The position numbers and the translations under genes were made by a program. Below, in pieces: positions 51,379 to 60,792 of a DNA stretch of 64,000 nucleotides; the first letter of the stretch is position 1, and the number at the start of each line of letters is the position of its first letter. The DNA is from Vulcanococcus sp. (GTDB lineage: Bacteria > Cyanobacteriota > Cyanobacteriia > PCC-6307 > Cyanobiaceae). Under the pieces are notes generated by a model. The model searched no databases and had not been told where the DNA came from. It saw nothing but the letters and a program-made list of their open reading frames with translations. The stretch is from contig JAHUZV010000021.1 of assembly GCA_019264575.1 (NCBI GenBank), forward strand, positions 1 to 64,000, in the 5' to 3' direction.

Positions 51379-52434
51379 ATGGAAAGAATTGACCCTTTTC
51401 CCTATACCGTTCATAGCGGCACTCCCATATTGGAAGCCCTTAAGAAAGTAAATGCACCCCCTCTCTATGCTGCTCTAATTGTAGACGGCGACAATAGGCT
51501 TTGTGGCATTCTCACTGACGGAGACTTACGGCGCGGCTTGCTAGACGGGTACGATTTGGGAAATGCAGTTGATATCTTTATGAAACGTGATCCAACTACA
51601 GCACCTGCTTCGATTCCCAAGGAAGATGCAAATAATTTACTAAAGAGGAAAGATCTCTCCTGGCTTCCACTTCTATCCGAGCTTGGAGAATTGAAAGCCT
51701 TATTGATAGCCAACTTCTTACATGAAGAGAACAATATAGACAACGCCGCTGTGATCATGGCCGGAGGCAAAGGATCCAGGCTATACCCACTGACTAAAGA
51801 CTGCCCCAAGCCAATGCTAAAGATCAATGGCAAGCCAATATTAGAGATATTAATTGAACAATGCATCCAAGCAGGCTTCAGCAACTTTTACATTTCGGTC
51901 AATTACCTTAAAGAACAGATTATTGACTATTTTGGGCATGGAGAAAGTATGGGGATTTCCATTGACTATTTGATAGAAGATATACCGCTTGGCACCGCGG
52001 GCTCACTACAGTTATTACCAAAAACGATTAATAAGCCATTTTTGGCTCTTAATGGAGACCTGCTGACCAGGTTTGACTATCGCCATCTGATGCAATTCCA
52101 TGCCGATCACAATTCGTCTGCAACAATTTGTGTGAGGGAACACGTCACACAGATTCCGTTTGGTGTTGTTCAGACAGATGGGCATAGATTGATCGGCTTT
52201 GACGAAAAACCCACGTATCGTCAGCTTGTGAATGCTGGTGTTTACGTAATTGAACCAAGCGTTCTTACCTATTTAGAACCTAATATGCCTACAGACATGC
52301 CATCCCTACTGGGAAAGGTACAGGCTTCTGGTCAAGAGGTTATGGTATGTCCAATACATGAGTATTGGCTGGACATCGGCAGGCCGGACGCTCTCTATGC
52401 TGCACAGCTAGAGTGGATATCAGTGGGGAGATAA
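51379..52434 (+). CDS. CBS-domain nucleotidyltransferase, PtmE-like
   Basis: A 351-residue protein with two modules. Residues 1-115 form a CBS pair (LYAALIVDGDNRLCGILTDG and a second half). Residues 120-351 are a sugar-nucleotidyltransferase: AAVIMAGGKGSRLYPLTKDC, PKPMLKINGKPILEILIEQC, LALNGDLLTR and HEYWLDIGRPDAL. This fusion is typical of PtmE, the guanylyltransferase that starts the GDP-linked legionaminic acid route in Campylobacter. The gene order with PtmF, PtmB and PtmA homologues supports the call. AT-rich codon use differs from the core genes. Confidence 0.85.
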   Translation: MERIDPFPYTVHSGTPILEALKKVNAPPLYAALIVDGDNRLCGILTDGDLRRGLLDGYDLGNAVDIFMKRDPTTAPASIPKEDANNLLKRKDLSWLPLLSELGELKALLIANFLHEENNIDNAAVIMAGGKGSRLYPLTKDCPKPMLKINGKPILEILIEQCIQAGFSNFYISVNYLKEQIIDYFGHGESMGISIDYLIEDIPLGTAGSLQLLPKTINKPFLALNGDLLTRFDYRHLMQFHADHNSSATICVREHVTQIPFGVVQTDGHRLIGFDEKPTYRQLVNAGVYVIEPSVLTYLEPNMPTDMPSLLGKVQASGQEVMVCPIHEYWLDIGRPDALYAAQLEWISVGR

Positions 52435-52442
52435 ATAAGTTT

Positions 52443-53441
52443 ATGCATCCAAAAGCAGGGATTCACAAAGTCTTGATATGCGGCCTCGGAAGCATTGGAA
52501 GGCGCCATCTCAGAATATTGCATGAACACTGGAAAGACGTCGAAGTAGGAATTCTAAGATCTGGCTGTGGACCGTATTATCAGGAAATCGAACTTGCGGA
52601 TCAAGTCTTCACCACGCTGAGCGATTCGCTCTCATGGAAACCTGATGCTGCCATCATCTGCACTCCCGCTAGCAATCACTTAAGCACCGCTTTAATATTG
52701 GCTAGACAGGGGATTCCCCTTCTCATCGAGAAGCCAGTAGGAGACGGAACAGAATCACGACATGATTGGCAAGAACTCTCCGCACTTTCCGTTTCGGTTC
52801 CTATGGAAGTTGGATATGTACTCCGCCATGATCCGTGCAGAGTAGCCGTAAAGAACTATATAGAAGAAAAAAGGATTGGTAGACTTGTTGAAGCTGATTT
52901 CTATTGTGGGTCGTGGCTTCCCGATTGGCGAACAGGTGTTGATTATCGTGACTGCGTGTCTGCAAATCGTGCCTTAGGTGGTGGTGCCTTACTTGAGCTA
53001 AGCCACGAAATTGACTTGGCACAATCTCTTCTTGGCAATCTTGAACTTCGTGCGTCAGTGTTAAATCAATCTGGTTTGCTAGAGATCGACGTTGAGGATC
53101 AGGCTCATTTACTTGCATACTCGGACGACCAATGCTTGGTCTCCATCCGAATTAATTTTTGTACTCAGCCACCAAGACGACATATTCATATCCGAGGTAG
53201 CAATGGGGAGATCAACTGGAATCTGATAGCAGGTAAGGTTGAGGTCACCGAAATGGGTAAAAGAAAGATTGAATGCTTTCAGTCACCCATTTCATCGGAC
53301 GAACGCTATCGCCTTCAGATGGAACATTTCTTCTCATGTGCGGTCGGGAAGAAGGAGCCTCTATGCTCTCTCTCAAATGGTTTAAAAACGCTAGGCATCG
53401 TTAGAAGGGCTCTCGAAGTCAATTCTAGAAAAAGGAATTAA
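52443..53441 (+). CDS. Gfo/Idh/MocA-family oxidoreductase, PtmF-like
   Basis: A 332-residue NAD(P)-dependent oxidoreductase. The Rossmann loop is KVLICGLGSIGRRHLRILHE (about 9-28), then IICTPASNHLSTALILARQG and LLIEKPVGDG, with the catalytic Lys in EKP near residue 100. GGGALLELSHEIDLAQSLLG is in the substrate domain, where a family His is present. In known clusters PtmF accompanies PtmE and PtmA in supplying the amino-sugar precursor of legionaminic acid. Starts nine bases after PtmE. Confidence 0.83.
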   Translation: MHPKAGIHKVLICGLGSIGRRHLRILHEHWKDVEVGILRSGCGPYYQEIELADQVFTTLSDSLSWKPDAAIICTPASNHLSTALILARQGIPLLIEKPVGDGTESRHDWQELSALSVSVPMEVGYVLRHDPCRVAVKNYIEEKRIGRLVEADFYCGSWLPDWRTGVDYRDCVSANRALGGGALLELSHEIDLAQSLLGNLELRASVLNQSGLLEIDVEDQAHLLAYSDDQCLVSIRINFCTQPPRRHIHIRGSNGEINWNLIAGKVEVTEMGKRKIECFQSPISSDERYRLQMEHFFSCAVGKKEPLCSLSNGLKTLGIVRRALEVNSRKRN

Positions 53442-53445
53442 TTCT

Positions 53446-54159
53446 ATGAGAAAGACGTGCGTCTTCGTCTTTGCGAGAGGTGGCTCCAAAGGCTTGCCCA
53501 GGAAGAATTTGTTGCCAATAAGAGGATTGCCACTTGTCGCTCATAGTATTCGCATGGCTCAACTACTTGGTGATACAGAGGGAATTTATGTATCAACTGA
53601 TTGTCGTGAGATTGCCTCGATTGCACTCGCCGCAGGGGCAGAAGTTATCGAGAGGCCCGCTGAATTAGCTAGTGATACAGCACCTGAGTGGCTTGCCTGG
53701 CAACATGCCATTCGGTGGGTTGAAGCAAGGCGTGGAAGTTTTGATTGTTTTTTGAGTCTGCCTCCAACAGCCCCATGCAGGTCTGTTGCTGACGTGAGAC
53801 GATGTCTCGATGCGTTAGCACCTAATATAGATCTTGTACTAACAATGACTCCTTCTCATCGAAGCCCCTGGTTTAACATGGTTATCGAGCGGAGTGATGG
53901 TTGCCTTGATCTTGTCAACGCTGGCAATAGAATAGTGCGACGCCAAGATTCGCCCACATGCTTTGACATCACCACTGCTGCATACGCCGCGCACCCTGCC
54001 TTCATCATGAAATCATCAGGTATTTGGGATGGGAAAATTCGCGGGGTCGAAATACCACCAGAACGTGCCATTGATATTGATACACCTGCTGATTTTGCCA
54101 TTGCGCGATTTCTGAAGGAGCAGTATCTTCCAGATTCTATTGAGACTAAGGAGGCCTGA
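53446..54159 (+). CDS. CMP-nonulosonic acid cytidylyltransferase, PtmB/LegF-like
   Basis: A 237-residue enzyme of the NeuA/LegF family, activating the nine-carbon sugar as its CMP derivative. The CTP loop is FARGGSKGLPRKNLLPIRGL (about 9-28), then EIASIALAAGAEVIERPAEL, SLPPTAPCRSVADVRR (about 105-120) and ERAIDIDTPADFAIARF near the end with the metal-binding Asp residues. Length is normal for single-domain cytidylyltransferases. Sits between PtmF- and PtmA-like genes, four bases from each. Confidence 0.92.
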   Translation: MRKTCVFVFARGGSKGLPRKNLLPIRGLPLVAHSIRMAQLLGDTEGIYVSTDCREIASIALAAGAEVIERPAELASDTAPEWLAWQHAIRWVEARRGSFDCFLSLPPTAPCRSVADVRRCLDALAPNIDLVLTMTPSHRSPWFNMVIERSDGCLDLVNAGNRIVRRQDSPTCFDITTAAYAAHPAFIMKSSGIWDGKIRGVEIPPERAIDIDTPADFAIARFLKEQYLPDSIETKEA

Positions 54160-54162
54160 TCA

Positions 54163-54939
54163 ATGCACGGGCGACTGGTTGGGAAGAATTTGTTAATTAC
54201 AGGCAGCGCAGGCCGCATCGGCTCTGCCACAGCGAGGGCGGCAATCTCTGAGGGTGCAAGTGTTGTACTAGCGGATATCTCAGGCGATAAGCTCAAAGCT
54301 TTCAAAGATACCCTTTCTTCCTCCGTCAAAGCCCGGGTTCATCCACTCATTGCTGATGTGACAACAGAAGCGGGCATCATATCTTTGCTTGATCAAGCGG
54401 TTTCTGCTACAGGGCCACTTACCTCTGCAGTCCACAGTGCTTACCCTACTTCATATGGCTGGGGGTCGCCGTTTGAGAAGCTGAGAGCTTCCCACTTGCA
54501 TGAAGATCTAGCCAATCAGTTGGGAGGAGCAATTTTATTTTCCCAGCACATCCTTCGACACTTCCAAGCCCATACGGGTGGAGACCTTGTGCATATCTCC
54601 TCAATTCAAGGCATCTGCTCTCCCAAGTTTGAACATTACGAAGGGACGACAATGACCTCGCCGATTGAATATTCGACAATAAAGGCTGGCGTAATTGCAA
54701 TGACTCGATGGCTCGCCAAGTATCATTCCAATCAGAATATTAGAGTAAACTGCGTTAGTCCTGGAGGCATTTTAGATAAACAGGATCCCGAGTTCTTGAA
54801 GCGCTATCGAAGTAGCTGCACTAATTATGGCATGCTCTCTTCCGAACAGGTGGCTTCTGCGGTAATCTTTTTACTTTCCGCTGAGGCTGAGGCAATTAAC
54901 GGCCAAAATCTCATAGTCGATGATGGGTGGTCGCTTTGA
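54163..54939 (+). CDS. Short-chain dehydrogenase/reductase, PtmA-like
   Basis: A 258-residue SDR. The cofactor loop is NLLITGSAGRIGSATARAAI (about 8-27) and the active-site region has the helix with YSTIKAG (about 169-175, Tyr-x3-Lys), preceded by HISSIQG where the catalytic Ser lies. In Campylobacter PtmA is linked to precursor formation for legionaminic acid. Overlaps legB by 13 bases if the GTG at 54927 is used for that gene. AT-rich like its upstream neighbours. Confidence 0.85.
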   Translation: MHGRLVGKNLLITGSAGRIGSATARAAISEGASVVLADISGDKLKAFKDTLSSSVKARVHPLIADVTTEAGIISLLDQAVSATGPLTSAVHSAYPTSYGWGSPFEKLRASHLHEDLANQLGGAILFSQHILRHFQAHTGGDLVHISSIQGICSPKFEHYEGTTMTSPIEYSTIKAGVIAMTRWLAKYHSNQNIRVNCVSPGGILDKQDPEFLKRYRSSCTNYGMLSSEQVASAVIFLLSAEAEAINGQNLIVDDGWSL

Positions 54940-55946
54940 TTAATCGTTCTTCGCGCATCTTGGTGACAGGAGCTGATGGGTTTATCGGCTCTCATCTTGT
55001 AGAGATTCTGTTGGCGGCAGGTCATCAAGTACGCGCCTTCTGCCTCTACAACTCAATCGGCAGCTGGGGCTGGCTCGACACGCTTCCCTCTGCGCTAAGG
55101 GCCGAGCTCGACGTGGTGCTCGGTGACATACGCGACCCCGTGTGTGTGCGGGAGGCGATGCGTGGTTGCGAGCAGGTATTCCACCTGGCAGCCCTGATTG
55201 CGATTCCCTACAGCTACGTGGCACCTGCCAGCTATATCGACACCAACATCCACGGCACACACAACGTCGTGCAGGCGGCGCGGGATCTTGGTGTCGGCCG
55301 GGTCGTCCACACCTCCACCTCCGAGACCTACGGCACTGCTCGGTTCGTACCGATCACGGAGGAGCATCCCTTAGTGGGGCAATCGCCCTATGCGGCCAGC
55401 AAGATTGGCGCCGACCAGATCGCCCTCAGCTACTGGCGCAGCTTTGAAACGCCGGTGGCGGTGCTCCGTCCGTTCAACACTTATGGGCCGCGTCAGAGCA
55501 CCCGAGCGGTGATTCCCACGATCATCACTCAGATCGCGGCGGGTCAGCGGCAGATTCAGCTGGGAGCTCTCTCGCCTACGCGCGACTTCAACTTCGTAGC
55601 CGACACGTGCGCGGCGTTTCTGGCAGTTGCCGGCTGTGATGGGGCCTTGGGGCAGGTGCTGAATGCTGCGAGCAACTTTGAGATCTCGATTGGCGATACG
55701 GCAGCCCTGATCGCTGAAGTGATGAACGCGGAGGTGGAGATCAGCACCGACGAGCAGCGGCTGCGTCCGGAGGGTTCCGAGGTGAATCGGCTCTATGGCG
55801 ATAACAGCCGCCTTCGGGAGCTCACGGGTTGGCAGCCAACCTACGGCGGCCTGGAGGGTTTCCGCCGTGGTTTGGCGATCACGGCCAAATGGTTCAGCGA
55901 TCCGGCCCACCTAGCCCGCTACCGCCTCGGGAGCTACGCCGTATGA
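54927..55946 (+). CDS. legB: NDP-N-acetylglucosamine 4,6-dehydratase, LegB-like
   Basis: A 339-residue extended SDR: RILVTGADGFIGSHLVEILL (about 10-29), HTSTSETYGTARFVPITEEH (about 128-147), and SPYAASKIGADQIALSYWRS with the YxxxK pair. These match LegB, the first committed step of legionaminic acid synthesis, making a 4-keto-6-deoxy sugar nucleotide (GDP-GlcNAc if the PtmE step gives GDP-GlcN derivatives). TTG at 54936 is an alternative start. The base composition changes from AT-rich to GC-rich within its first 100 bases. Confidence 0.88.
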   Translation: MVALINRSSRILVTGADGFIGSHLVEILLAAGHQVRAFCLYNSIGSWGWLDTLPSALRAELDVVLGDIRDPVCVREAMRGCEQVFHLAALIAIPYSYVAPASYIDTNIHGTHNVVQAARDLGVGRVVHTSTSETYGTARFVPITEEHPLVGQSPYAASKIGADQIALSYWRSFETPVAVLRPFNTYGPRQSTRAVIPTIITQIAAGQRQIQLGALSPTRDFNFVADTCAAFLAVAGCDGALGQVLNAASNFEISIGDTAALIAEVMNAEVEISTDEQRLRPEGSEVNRLYGDNSRLRELTGWQPTYGGLEGFRRGLAITAKWFSDPAHLARYRLGSYAV

Positions 55947-57136
55947 GCGCTGCCGACTCAATACAGGCGATCCTGGAGGTGATCAGGCAGGTTGCGGGGC
56001 CGAGCAGCAATGAGCAACCTATTGCCCTGCATGAGCCCGACTTCCGGGGTACCGAGGCCTGGTCCTACGTGAAGGATTGCTTGGATACGGGCTGGGTCAG
56101 CTCCGCCGGCCAGTGGGTGAGCCGCTTTGAGAAGGAGCTGGCTAGCACTACAGGTGCGGCCCATGCGGTGGCCGTCACCAACGGCACCGTGGCCCTTCGG
56201 CTGGCTCTGCATCTGGTGGGAGTGGAGGCCGGGGATGAGGTGTTGCTGCCGCCCCTGAGCTTTGTGGCCACTGCCAATGCGGTGGCCCACCTAGGCGCAG
56301 TGCCCCACTTCGTGGATGTGGAACTCACCACGTTGGCGATGGATCCGTCAGTTCTGGCTGAGCGGCTGGAACAGCTGGCGGAGCGGCACGATGGGCAGCT
56401 GCTGAACCGGCAGACAGGTCGGCGGCTAGCTGCGGTGCTGCCCGTGCATATGTTTGGGCATCCAGCAAATGGAATGGCGTTGCGGCAGGTGGCCGATGCC
56501 TGGGGGTTGCCAATGGTAGAGGACGCTGCTGAGGCCCTGGGCAGTTGGCGGGGCGACACCCACTGCGGGCTATTTGGGGCTGTGGGCACCCTGAGCTTCA
56601 ACGGCAACAAGCTGATTACCACCGGCGGTGGTGGCGCCCTGCTCACCAACGACGATGAGCTGGCCAAGCGGGCGCGGCACCTCTCAACAACCGCCAAGCT
56701 CCCCCACCCCTGGGCGTTTGAGCACGATGCCGTGGGCTGGAACGACCGCATGCCCAACCTCAATGCCGCCCTAGGGGTAGCCCAGTTGGAAGATCTGGAG
56801 AGGCGCCTGCAGGCCAAACGTAAGCTGACCGAGCGCTATGGGGTCGCCGTGGCGGGCCTAGAGGGAGTGGAGCTGGTGCCACAGCCAGCGGGTTGCAGCA
56901 GCAATCACTGGCTGGTCAGCTTGCGGTTCACGAGAGCGGATCCCGCAGAGGCAGAGCGGCAACGCCTTCAGTTGCTGGAAGCAGCCCACAAGGTTGGGCT
57001 GCTAATACGACCCGTGTGGAAGTTGCTGCATCAGTTGCCGATGTATGCCGCAACGCCACGAAGCGCACTGCCGGTGGCTACGGATCAGGCGCAGCGGCTG
57101 GTGAATCTGCCCAGCAGTCCTCAATTGCTGAGATGA
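55943..57136 (+). CDS. legC: PLP-dependent aminotransferase, LegC-like
   Basis: A 397-residue DegT/DnrJ/EryC1-type aminotransferase. HAVAVTNGTVALRLALHLVG (about 72-91), VLLPPLSFVATANAVAHLGA, VEDAAEALGSWRGD and FNGNKLITTGGGGALL (about 218-233), with the PLP-binding Lys in GNKL. It aminates the 4-keto group made by LegB. ATGA overlap with legB indicates coupling, and the stop overlaps legH. Full length, all motifs intact. Confidence 0.9.
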   Translation: MSAADSIQAILEVIRQVAGPSSNEQPIALHEPDFRGTEAWSYVKDCLDTGWVSSAGQWVSRFEKELASTTGAAHAVAVTNGTVALRLALHLVGVEAGDEVLLPPLSFVATANAVAHLGAVPHFVDVELTTLAMDPSVLAERLEQLAERHDGQLLNRQTGRRLAAVLPVHMFGHPANGMALRQVADAWGLPMVEDAAEALGSWRGDTHCGLFGAVGTLSFNGNKLITTGGGGALLTNDDELAKRARHLSTTAKLPHPWAFEHDAVGWNDRMPNLNAALGVAQLEDLERRLQAKRKLTERYGVAVAGLEGVELVPQPAGCSSNHWLVSLRFTRADPAEAERQRLQLLEAAHKVGLLIRPVWKLLHQLPMYAATPRSALPVATDQAQRLVNLPSSPQLLR

Positions 57137-57744
57137 CCGAGCCCTTACTGCTGATCGGCTGTGGAGGCCATGCCCGCTCACTGATCGACGTAGTTGAAAG
57201 CAGTGGCCGTTGGCACGTGCTGGGTTTGGTGGGTCTACCGAGGCAGGTGGGAGAGAAAGTACTCGGCTATCCTGTGCTCGGTAGTGATCAGGATCTGCTC
57301 TGCCTGCGTCAGCAGTGTGCCCATGCGCTTTTGGCTGTTGGTCAGATTGGTCTTCCGTCTCACAGACAGCGCCTGGCGCCAAAACTTAAGCGCTTGGAGT
57401 TTACGATGCCTGTGGTGATCTCTGGCCGTGCCCACGTAAGCCGCCATGCCCAGCTGGGCTCAGGGACATCTGTGGGTCATGGTGTGATTGTGAATGCTGG
57501 AGCAAGTGTAGGTAACTATTGCATCCTCAACAGCAACTCTTTGGTTGAGCACGATGCTGTGATTGGTGACTACTGCCATATCAGTACGGGTGCCTTAGTG
57601 AACGGTGGCGTCAAGGTCGGTGACGGTAGCTTTATTGGCAGTGGCGCTGTGCTGCGGGAGGGTCTCAACTTGCCGCTTCAGACCGTGATCAGTGCAGGCA
57701 AGCGGGTCATGGGATGGCCCATGCGAGAGGAGCGCCTGCAATGA
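57133..57744 (+). CDS. legH: Acyltransferase of the NeuD/LegH/PglD family
   Basis: A 203-residue protein starting LLLIGCGGHARSLIDVVESS (the PglD/NeuD N-terminal Rossmann-like domain). It is followed by a left-handed beta-helix of hexapeptide repeats (SVGHGVIVNAGASVGNYCIL, LVEHDAVIGDYCHISTGALV). It should N-acetylate the amino group installed by LegC. The start overlaps the legC stop and its stop overlaps legI, again suggesting one coupled operon. Confidence 0.88.
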   Translation: MTEPLLLIGCGGHARSLIDVVESSGRWHVLGLVGLPRQVGEKVLGYPVLGSDQDLLCLRQQCAHALLAVGQIGLPSHRQRLAPKLKRLEFTMPVVISGRAHVSRHAQLGSGTSVGHGVIVNAGASVGNYCILNSNSLVEHDAVIGDYCHISTGALVNGGVKVGDGSFIGSGAVLREGLNLPLQTVISAGKRVMGWPMREERLQ

Positions 57745-58745
57745 ACCGCACCCTTCTGATTGCAGAAGCGGGAGTGAACCACAATGGTGATCTCAACCTT
57801 GCTTTTGGATTAGTGGAGGCCGCTGCCCAGGCAGGAGCCGATGTAGTGAAGTTCCAGACCTTCCGAGCCAAAGAGCTCGCCACAGACCAAGCTGATAAAG
57901 CTGCGTATCAGAAAGATAAGACTGGAGAAGCGGAGAGTCAGCTTACGATGTTGAAAAAACTAGAGCTCACTCCTGAGCAGCATCTAGAGTTAATTGATTA
58001 CTGTCAAGCATGCAGCATTGAGTTTCTTTCAACAGCCTTCGATCCTGCCAGCATCGACCTATTGGCCTCCTTGAACCTCCGGCGCTGGAAGATCCCATCA
58101 GGTGAAATAACCAACCTTCCCTACCTCCGTAAGATCGGTTCCCTCAGTCAGCCAGTGATCCTCTCCACCGGAATGGCCAATCTTGGCGAGATCGAAGCAG
58201 CGATTGATGTTTTGGAGCAAGCCGGTACCCGTAGGGACCTGATCACCGTGTTGCATTGCACAACGGAATATCCCGCCCCGCTCGATGAAGTGAATCTGCG
58301 AGCCATGCAGACCATCGCACAGGCCTTTGGCGTGGCAGTGGGCTACTCCGATCACACCGATGGCATTGCCGTTCCCATTGCGGCAGTGGCCATGGGAGCC
58401 ACGGTGATTGAAAAACACATCACCTTGGATAGCAACATGGAAGGCCCCGACCATAAGGCTAGTCTAGAGCCAGATCATTTTGCGGCCATGGTGCACGGCG
58501 TCCGCGTGGTCGAAAGAGCAATGGGCGATGGTATCAAGCGACCAACACCGTGCGAGCGTGCCAATTTGGCCATTGTGCGCAAGTCGCTTGTGGCTTCGCG
58601 GGCAATCCAGGCTGGTCAATCCTTCACAACCGAGAACATCACCAGCAAACGGCCCGGCACCGGCATCTCGCCGATGCACTGGGATGCGCTGATCGGCCGC
58701 AATGCCTCGCGTGCCTATCACCCTGACGAGTTGATCGAATGGTGA
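57741..58745 (+). CDS. legI: N,N'-diacetyllegionaminate synthase-like (LegI/NeuB family)
   Basis: A 334-residue enzyme condensing phosphoenolpyruvate with a six-carbon amino sugar to give the nonulosonic acid. Motifs: LLIAEAGVNHNGDLNLAFGL (about 5-24), DVVKFQTFRAKELA, STGMANLGEIEAAIDVLE, VAVGYSDHTDGIAVPIAAVA and a C-terminal antifreeze-like SAF domain (from about 280: RKSLVASRAIQAGQSFTTEN). These identify the NeuB/LegI group. The substrate (legionaminic versus sialic) follows from the gene set. Confidence 0.92.
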   Translation: MNRTLLIAEAGVNHNGDLNLAFGLVEAAAQAGADVVKFQTFRAKELATDQADKAAYQKDKTGEAESQLTMLKKLELTPEQHLELIDYCQACSIEFLSTAFDPASIDLLASLNLRRWKIPSGEITNLPYLRKIGSLSQPVILSTGMANLGEIEAAIDVLEQAGTRRDLITVLHCTTEYPAPLDEVNLRAMQTIAQAFGVAVGYSDHTDGIAVPIAAVAMGATVIEKHITLDSNMEGPDHKASLEPDHFAAMVHGVRVVERAMGDGIKRPTPCERANLAIVRKSLVASRAIQAGQSFTTENITSKRPGTGISPMHWDALIGRNASRAYHPDELIEW

Positions 58746-59914
58746 TGGCAAAGCGCAAGATATGCGTGGTGACTGGTACCCGCGCTGAATATGGTCTACT
58801 GCGCTGGGTAATTGATGGCATTGCAAAGTCGCCCGTGCTGGAGTTGCAGCTGATCGCCACCGGCATGCATCTCTCCCCCGAGTTCGGCCTCACAGTGCAG
58901 GAGATCGAAGCCGATAGCCACCGAATAGACCGCAAGGTGGAGATGTTGCTCAGCTCCGATACCCCCGTAGGCATTACCAAGTCGATGGGCCTTGGCATGA
59001 TCGGTTTTGCCGATGCCCTAGCGGAACTGCAGCCGGATCTGCTACTGGTGCTGGGTGATCGCTTTGAAATCTTTGCAGCAGCATCAGCTGCCATGATCGC
59101 GCGTATACCTATTGGCCATATCCATGGAGGCGAGGCAACTGAAGGATTGATTGATGAGTCGATTCGTCATAGTATTACAAAAATGTCGCATCTTCATTTT
59201 GTAGCTGCCCACGAATACCGGCAGCGGGTTATTCAGCTAGGAGAAGATCCGGATCGCGTTTTTAACGTTGGAGGACTTGGGGTTGACAGCATTATGCGAT
59301 TAGACTTGTTAAGTCGCCATGAGCTTGAAGCTTCTATTGGCTTTCAGTTTCTATCCCGCAATCTGCTAATCACGTTTCACCCTGTTACACTCGAAAAAAA
59401 CACAAGTGTCAACCAGATAAATCAGCTCCTGAATGCTTTAAGTGAACTACAAGATACTGGACTAATTTTTACGATGCCAAATGCCGATACAGATGGAAGA
59501 ATCCTGCTGGAGAGAGTTCAGGGTTTCTGCAAAGAAAGGACGAACGCAAAAGCATATACCAATCTAGGTCAACTCCGTTATCTGTCTTGCGTCCGTTATG
59601 TCGATGCAGTTGTAGGCAACTCATCTAGTGGTCTTACTGAGGTGCCAAGCCTACAAAAGCCTACTGTCAATATCGGCGATCGCCAGCGCGGACGCCTAAA
59701 AGCAAGCAGTGTACTCGATTGCGAGCCAAATACTCTGTCTATCTTGGAAGCAATTCGCCGCTCTTTTTCCTCAGACTTTGTTTGCCAGCTAAAAACCACA
59801 CAAAACCCGTATGGGAATGGCGGAGCCAGCACAGCCATTATTAGAAAGCTTGAGGACACTACAATCGACACTGATTCTTTCAAGAAGTCCTTTTTTGATC
59901 TGCCAGCTCAATGA
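58739..59914 (+). CDS. legG: UDP/GDP-N-acetylglucosamine 2-epimerase (hydrolysing), LegG/NeuC-like
   Basis: A 391-residue enzyme of the NeuC/LegG group, releasing and epimerising the 2,4-diamino sugar. It has CVVTGTRAEYGLLRWVIDGI (about 9-28), LLLVLGDRFEIFAAASAAMI (about 101-120), IGHIHGGEATEGLIDESIRH and VGNSSSGLTEVP (near 295). A shorter start at 58745 is possible and would exactly overlap the legI stop. The first 400 bases are GC-rich and the remainder AT-rich (a 60-base sample at 58801 has 35 G or C, at 59341 it has 24), so a recombination joint inside the gene is plausible. Confidence 0.92.
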   Translation: MVMAKRKICVVTGTRAEYGLLRWVIDGIAKSPVLELQLIATGMHLSPEFGLTVQEIEADSHRIDRKVEMLLSSDTPVGITKSMGLGMIGFADALAELQPDLLLVLGDRFEIFAAASAAMIARIPIGHIHGGEATEGLIDESIRHSITKMSHLHFVAAHEYRQRVIQLGEDPDRVFNVGGLGVDSIMRLDLLSRHELEASIGFQFLSRNLLITFHPVTLEKNTSVNQINQLLNALSELQDTGLIFTMPNADTDGRILLERVQGFCKERTNAKAYTNLGQLRYLSCVRYVDAVVGNSSSGLTEVPSLQKPTVNIGDRQRGRLKASSVLDCEPNTLSILEAIRRSFSSDFVCQLKTTQNPYGNGGASTAIIRKLEDTTIDTDSFKKSFFDLPAQ

Positions 59915-60792
59915 AAGTTATTTTTATAGGAGGGGTTAGATTTTCGGCATGCGCCCTTCAAGAGCTAATTGCTATGCAAGTTAATATTGTTGGCGTTTGT
60001 ACTGCGGCCCAATCTTCAGTTAACTCTGATCACGTAAATCTATCATCGATTGCAGAGGAATCTCGAATACCAGTCAAATTAACGACGAATATCAATGATG
60101 TAGAAACACTTGCCTGGATCAGCAGGTTTAATCCCGATATTATTTTCTGCTTTGGCTGGTCTCAAATAATTAAGCAGCCATTATTAAGCTTGCCCCCAAT
60201 GGGAATTGTTGGGTATCATCCTGCGGCTTTGCCATCCAATCGAGGACGCCATCCTCTCATCTGGGCGCTAGTGCTTGGGTTAACAGAAACAGCATCGACT
60301 TTTTTCTTTATGGATGAAGGTGCTGATTCAGGTGATATTCTTGACCAAAGAACAGTCGCCATTCAACAGTCAGACGACGCAGAGTCCTTGTATAAACGAA
60401 TTACAGAAGTTGCGATCTCACAAATTCGCGATTATGTCCCACGACTAACAGCAAGAAAAAATGATCGGCATCCGCAAGATCATCAACAAGCCAATGCCTG
60501 GAGGAAACGTGGGGTAACCGATGGGATTATTGATTGGCGGATGGCAGCCGTATCAATTCACAACCTTGTTCGCGGACTTACTCGCCCATACGTAGGAGCG
60601 CATTTTGTACACCAAGATAATATCTTTAAAGTCTGGCGAACAGAAGTAGTTGATAGCGTCCCGTTGAACATAGAGCCCGGCAAGATATTAGCCGCGGATA
60701 GCGATGGCCCACTTGTTAAGACTGGCATAGGAGCAATTCGCCTCTGCGAAATTAGTCCGAAGATTGATCTTTGCGCAGGAGAGTATCTGTGA
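59911..60792 (+). CDS. Formyltransferase-like protein
   Basis: A 293-residue protein of the formyltransferase fold. It has IIFCFGWSQIIKQPLLSLPP (about 71-90), GYHPAALPSNRGRHPLIWAL (about 97-116) and FFMDEGADSGDILDQR (about 129-144), with a further C-terminal domain. Fmt-type enzymes have N-x-H at the catalytic site; here the residue two before His is Gly (GYH), while the D of DSGDIL is kept. It may formylate an amino group of the sugar or use another acyl donor. Overlaps legG by four bases; overlaps the PIG-L gene (GTGA). Confidence 0.8.
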   Translation: MKVIFIGGVRFSACALQELIAMQVNIVGVCTAAQSSVNSDHVNLSSIAEESRIPVKLTTNINDVETLAWISRFNPDIIFCFGWSQIIKQPLLSLPPMGIVGYHPAALPSNRGRHPLIWALVLGLTETASTFFFMDEGADSGDILDQRTVAIQQSDDAESLYKRITEVAISQIRDYVPRLTARKNDRHPQDHQQANAWRKRGVTDGIIDWRMAAVSIHNLVRGLTRPYVGAHFVHQDNIFKVWRTEVVDSVPLNIEPGKILAADSDGPLVKTGIGAIRLCEISPKIDLCAGEYL

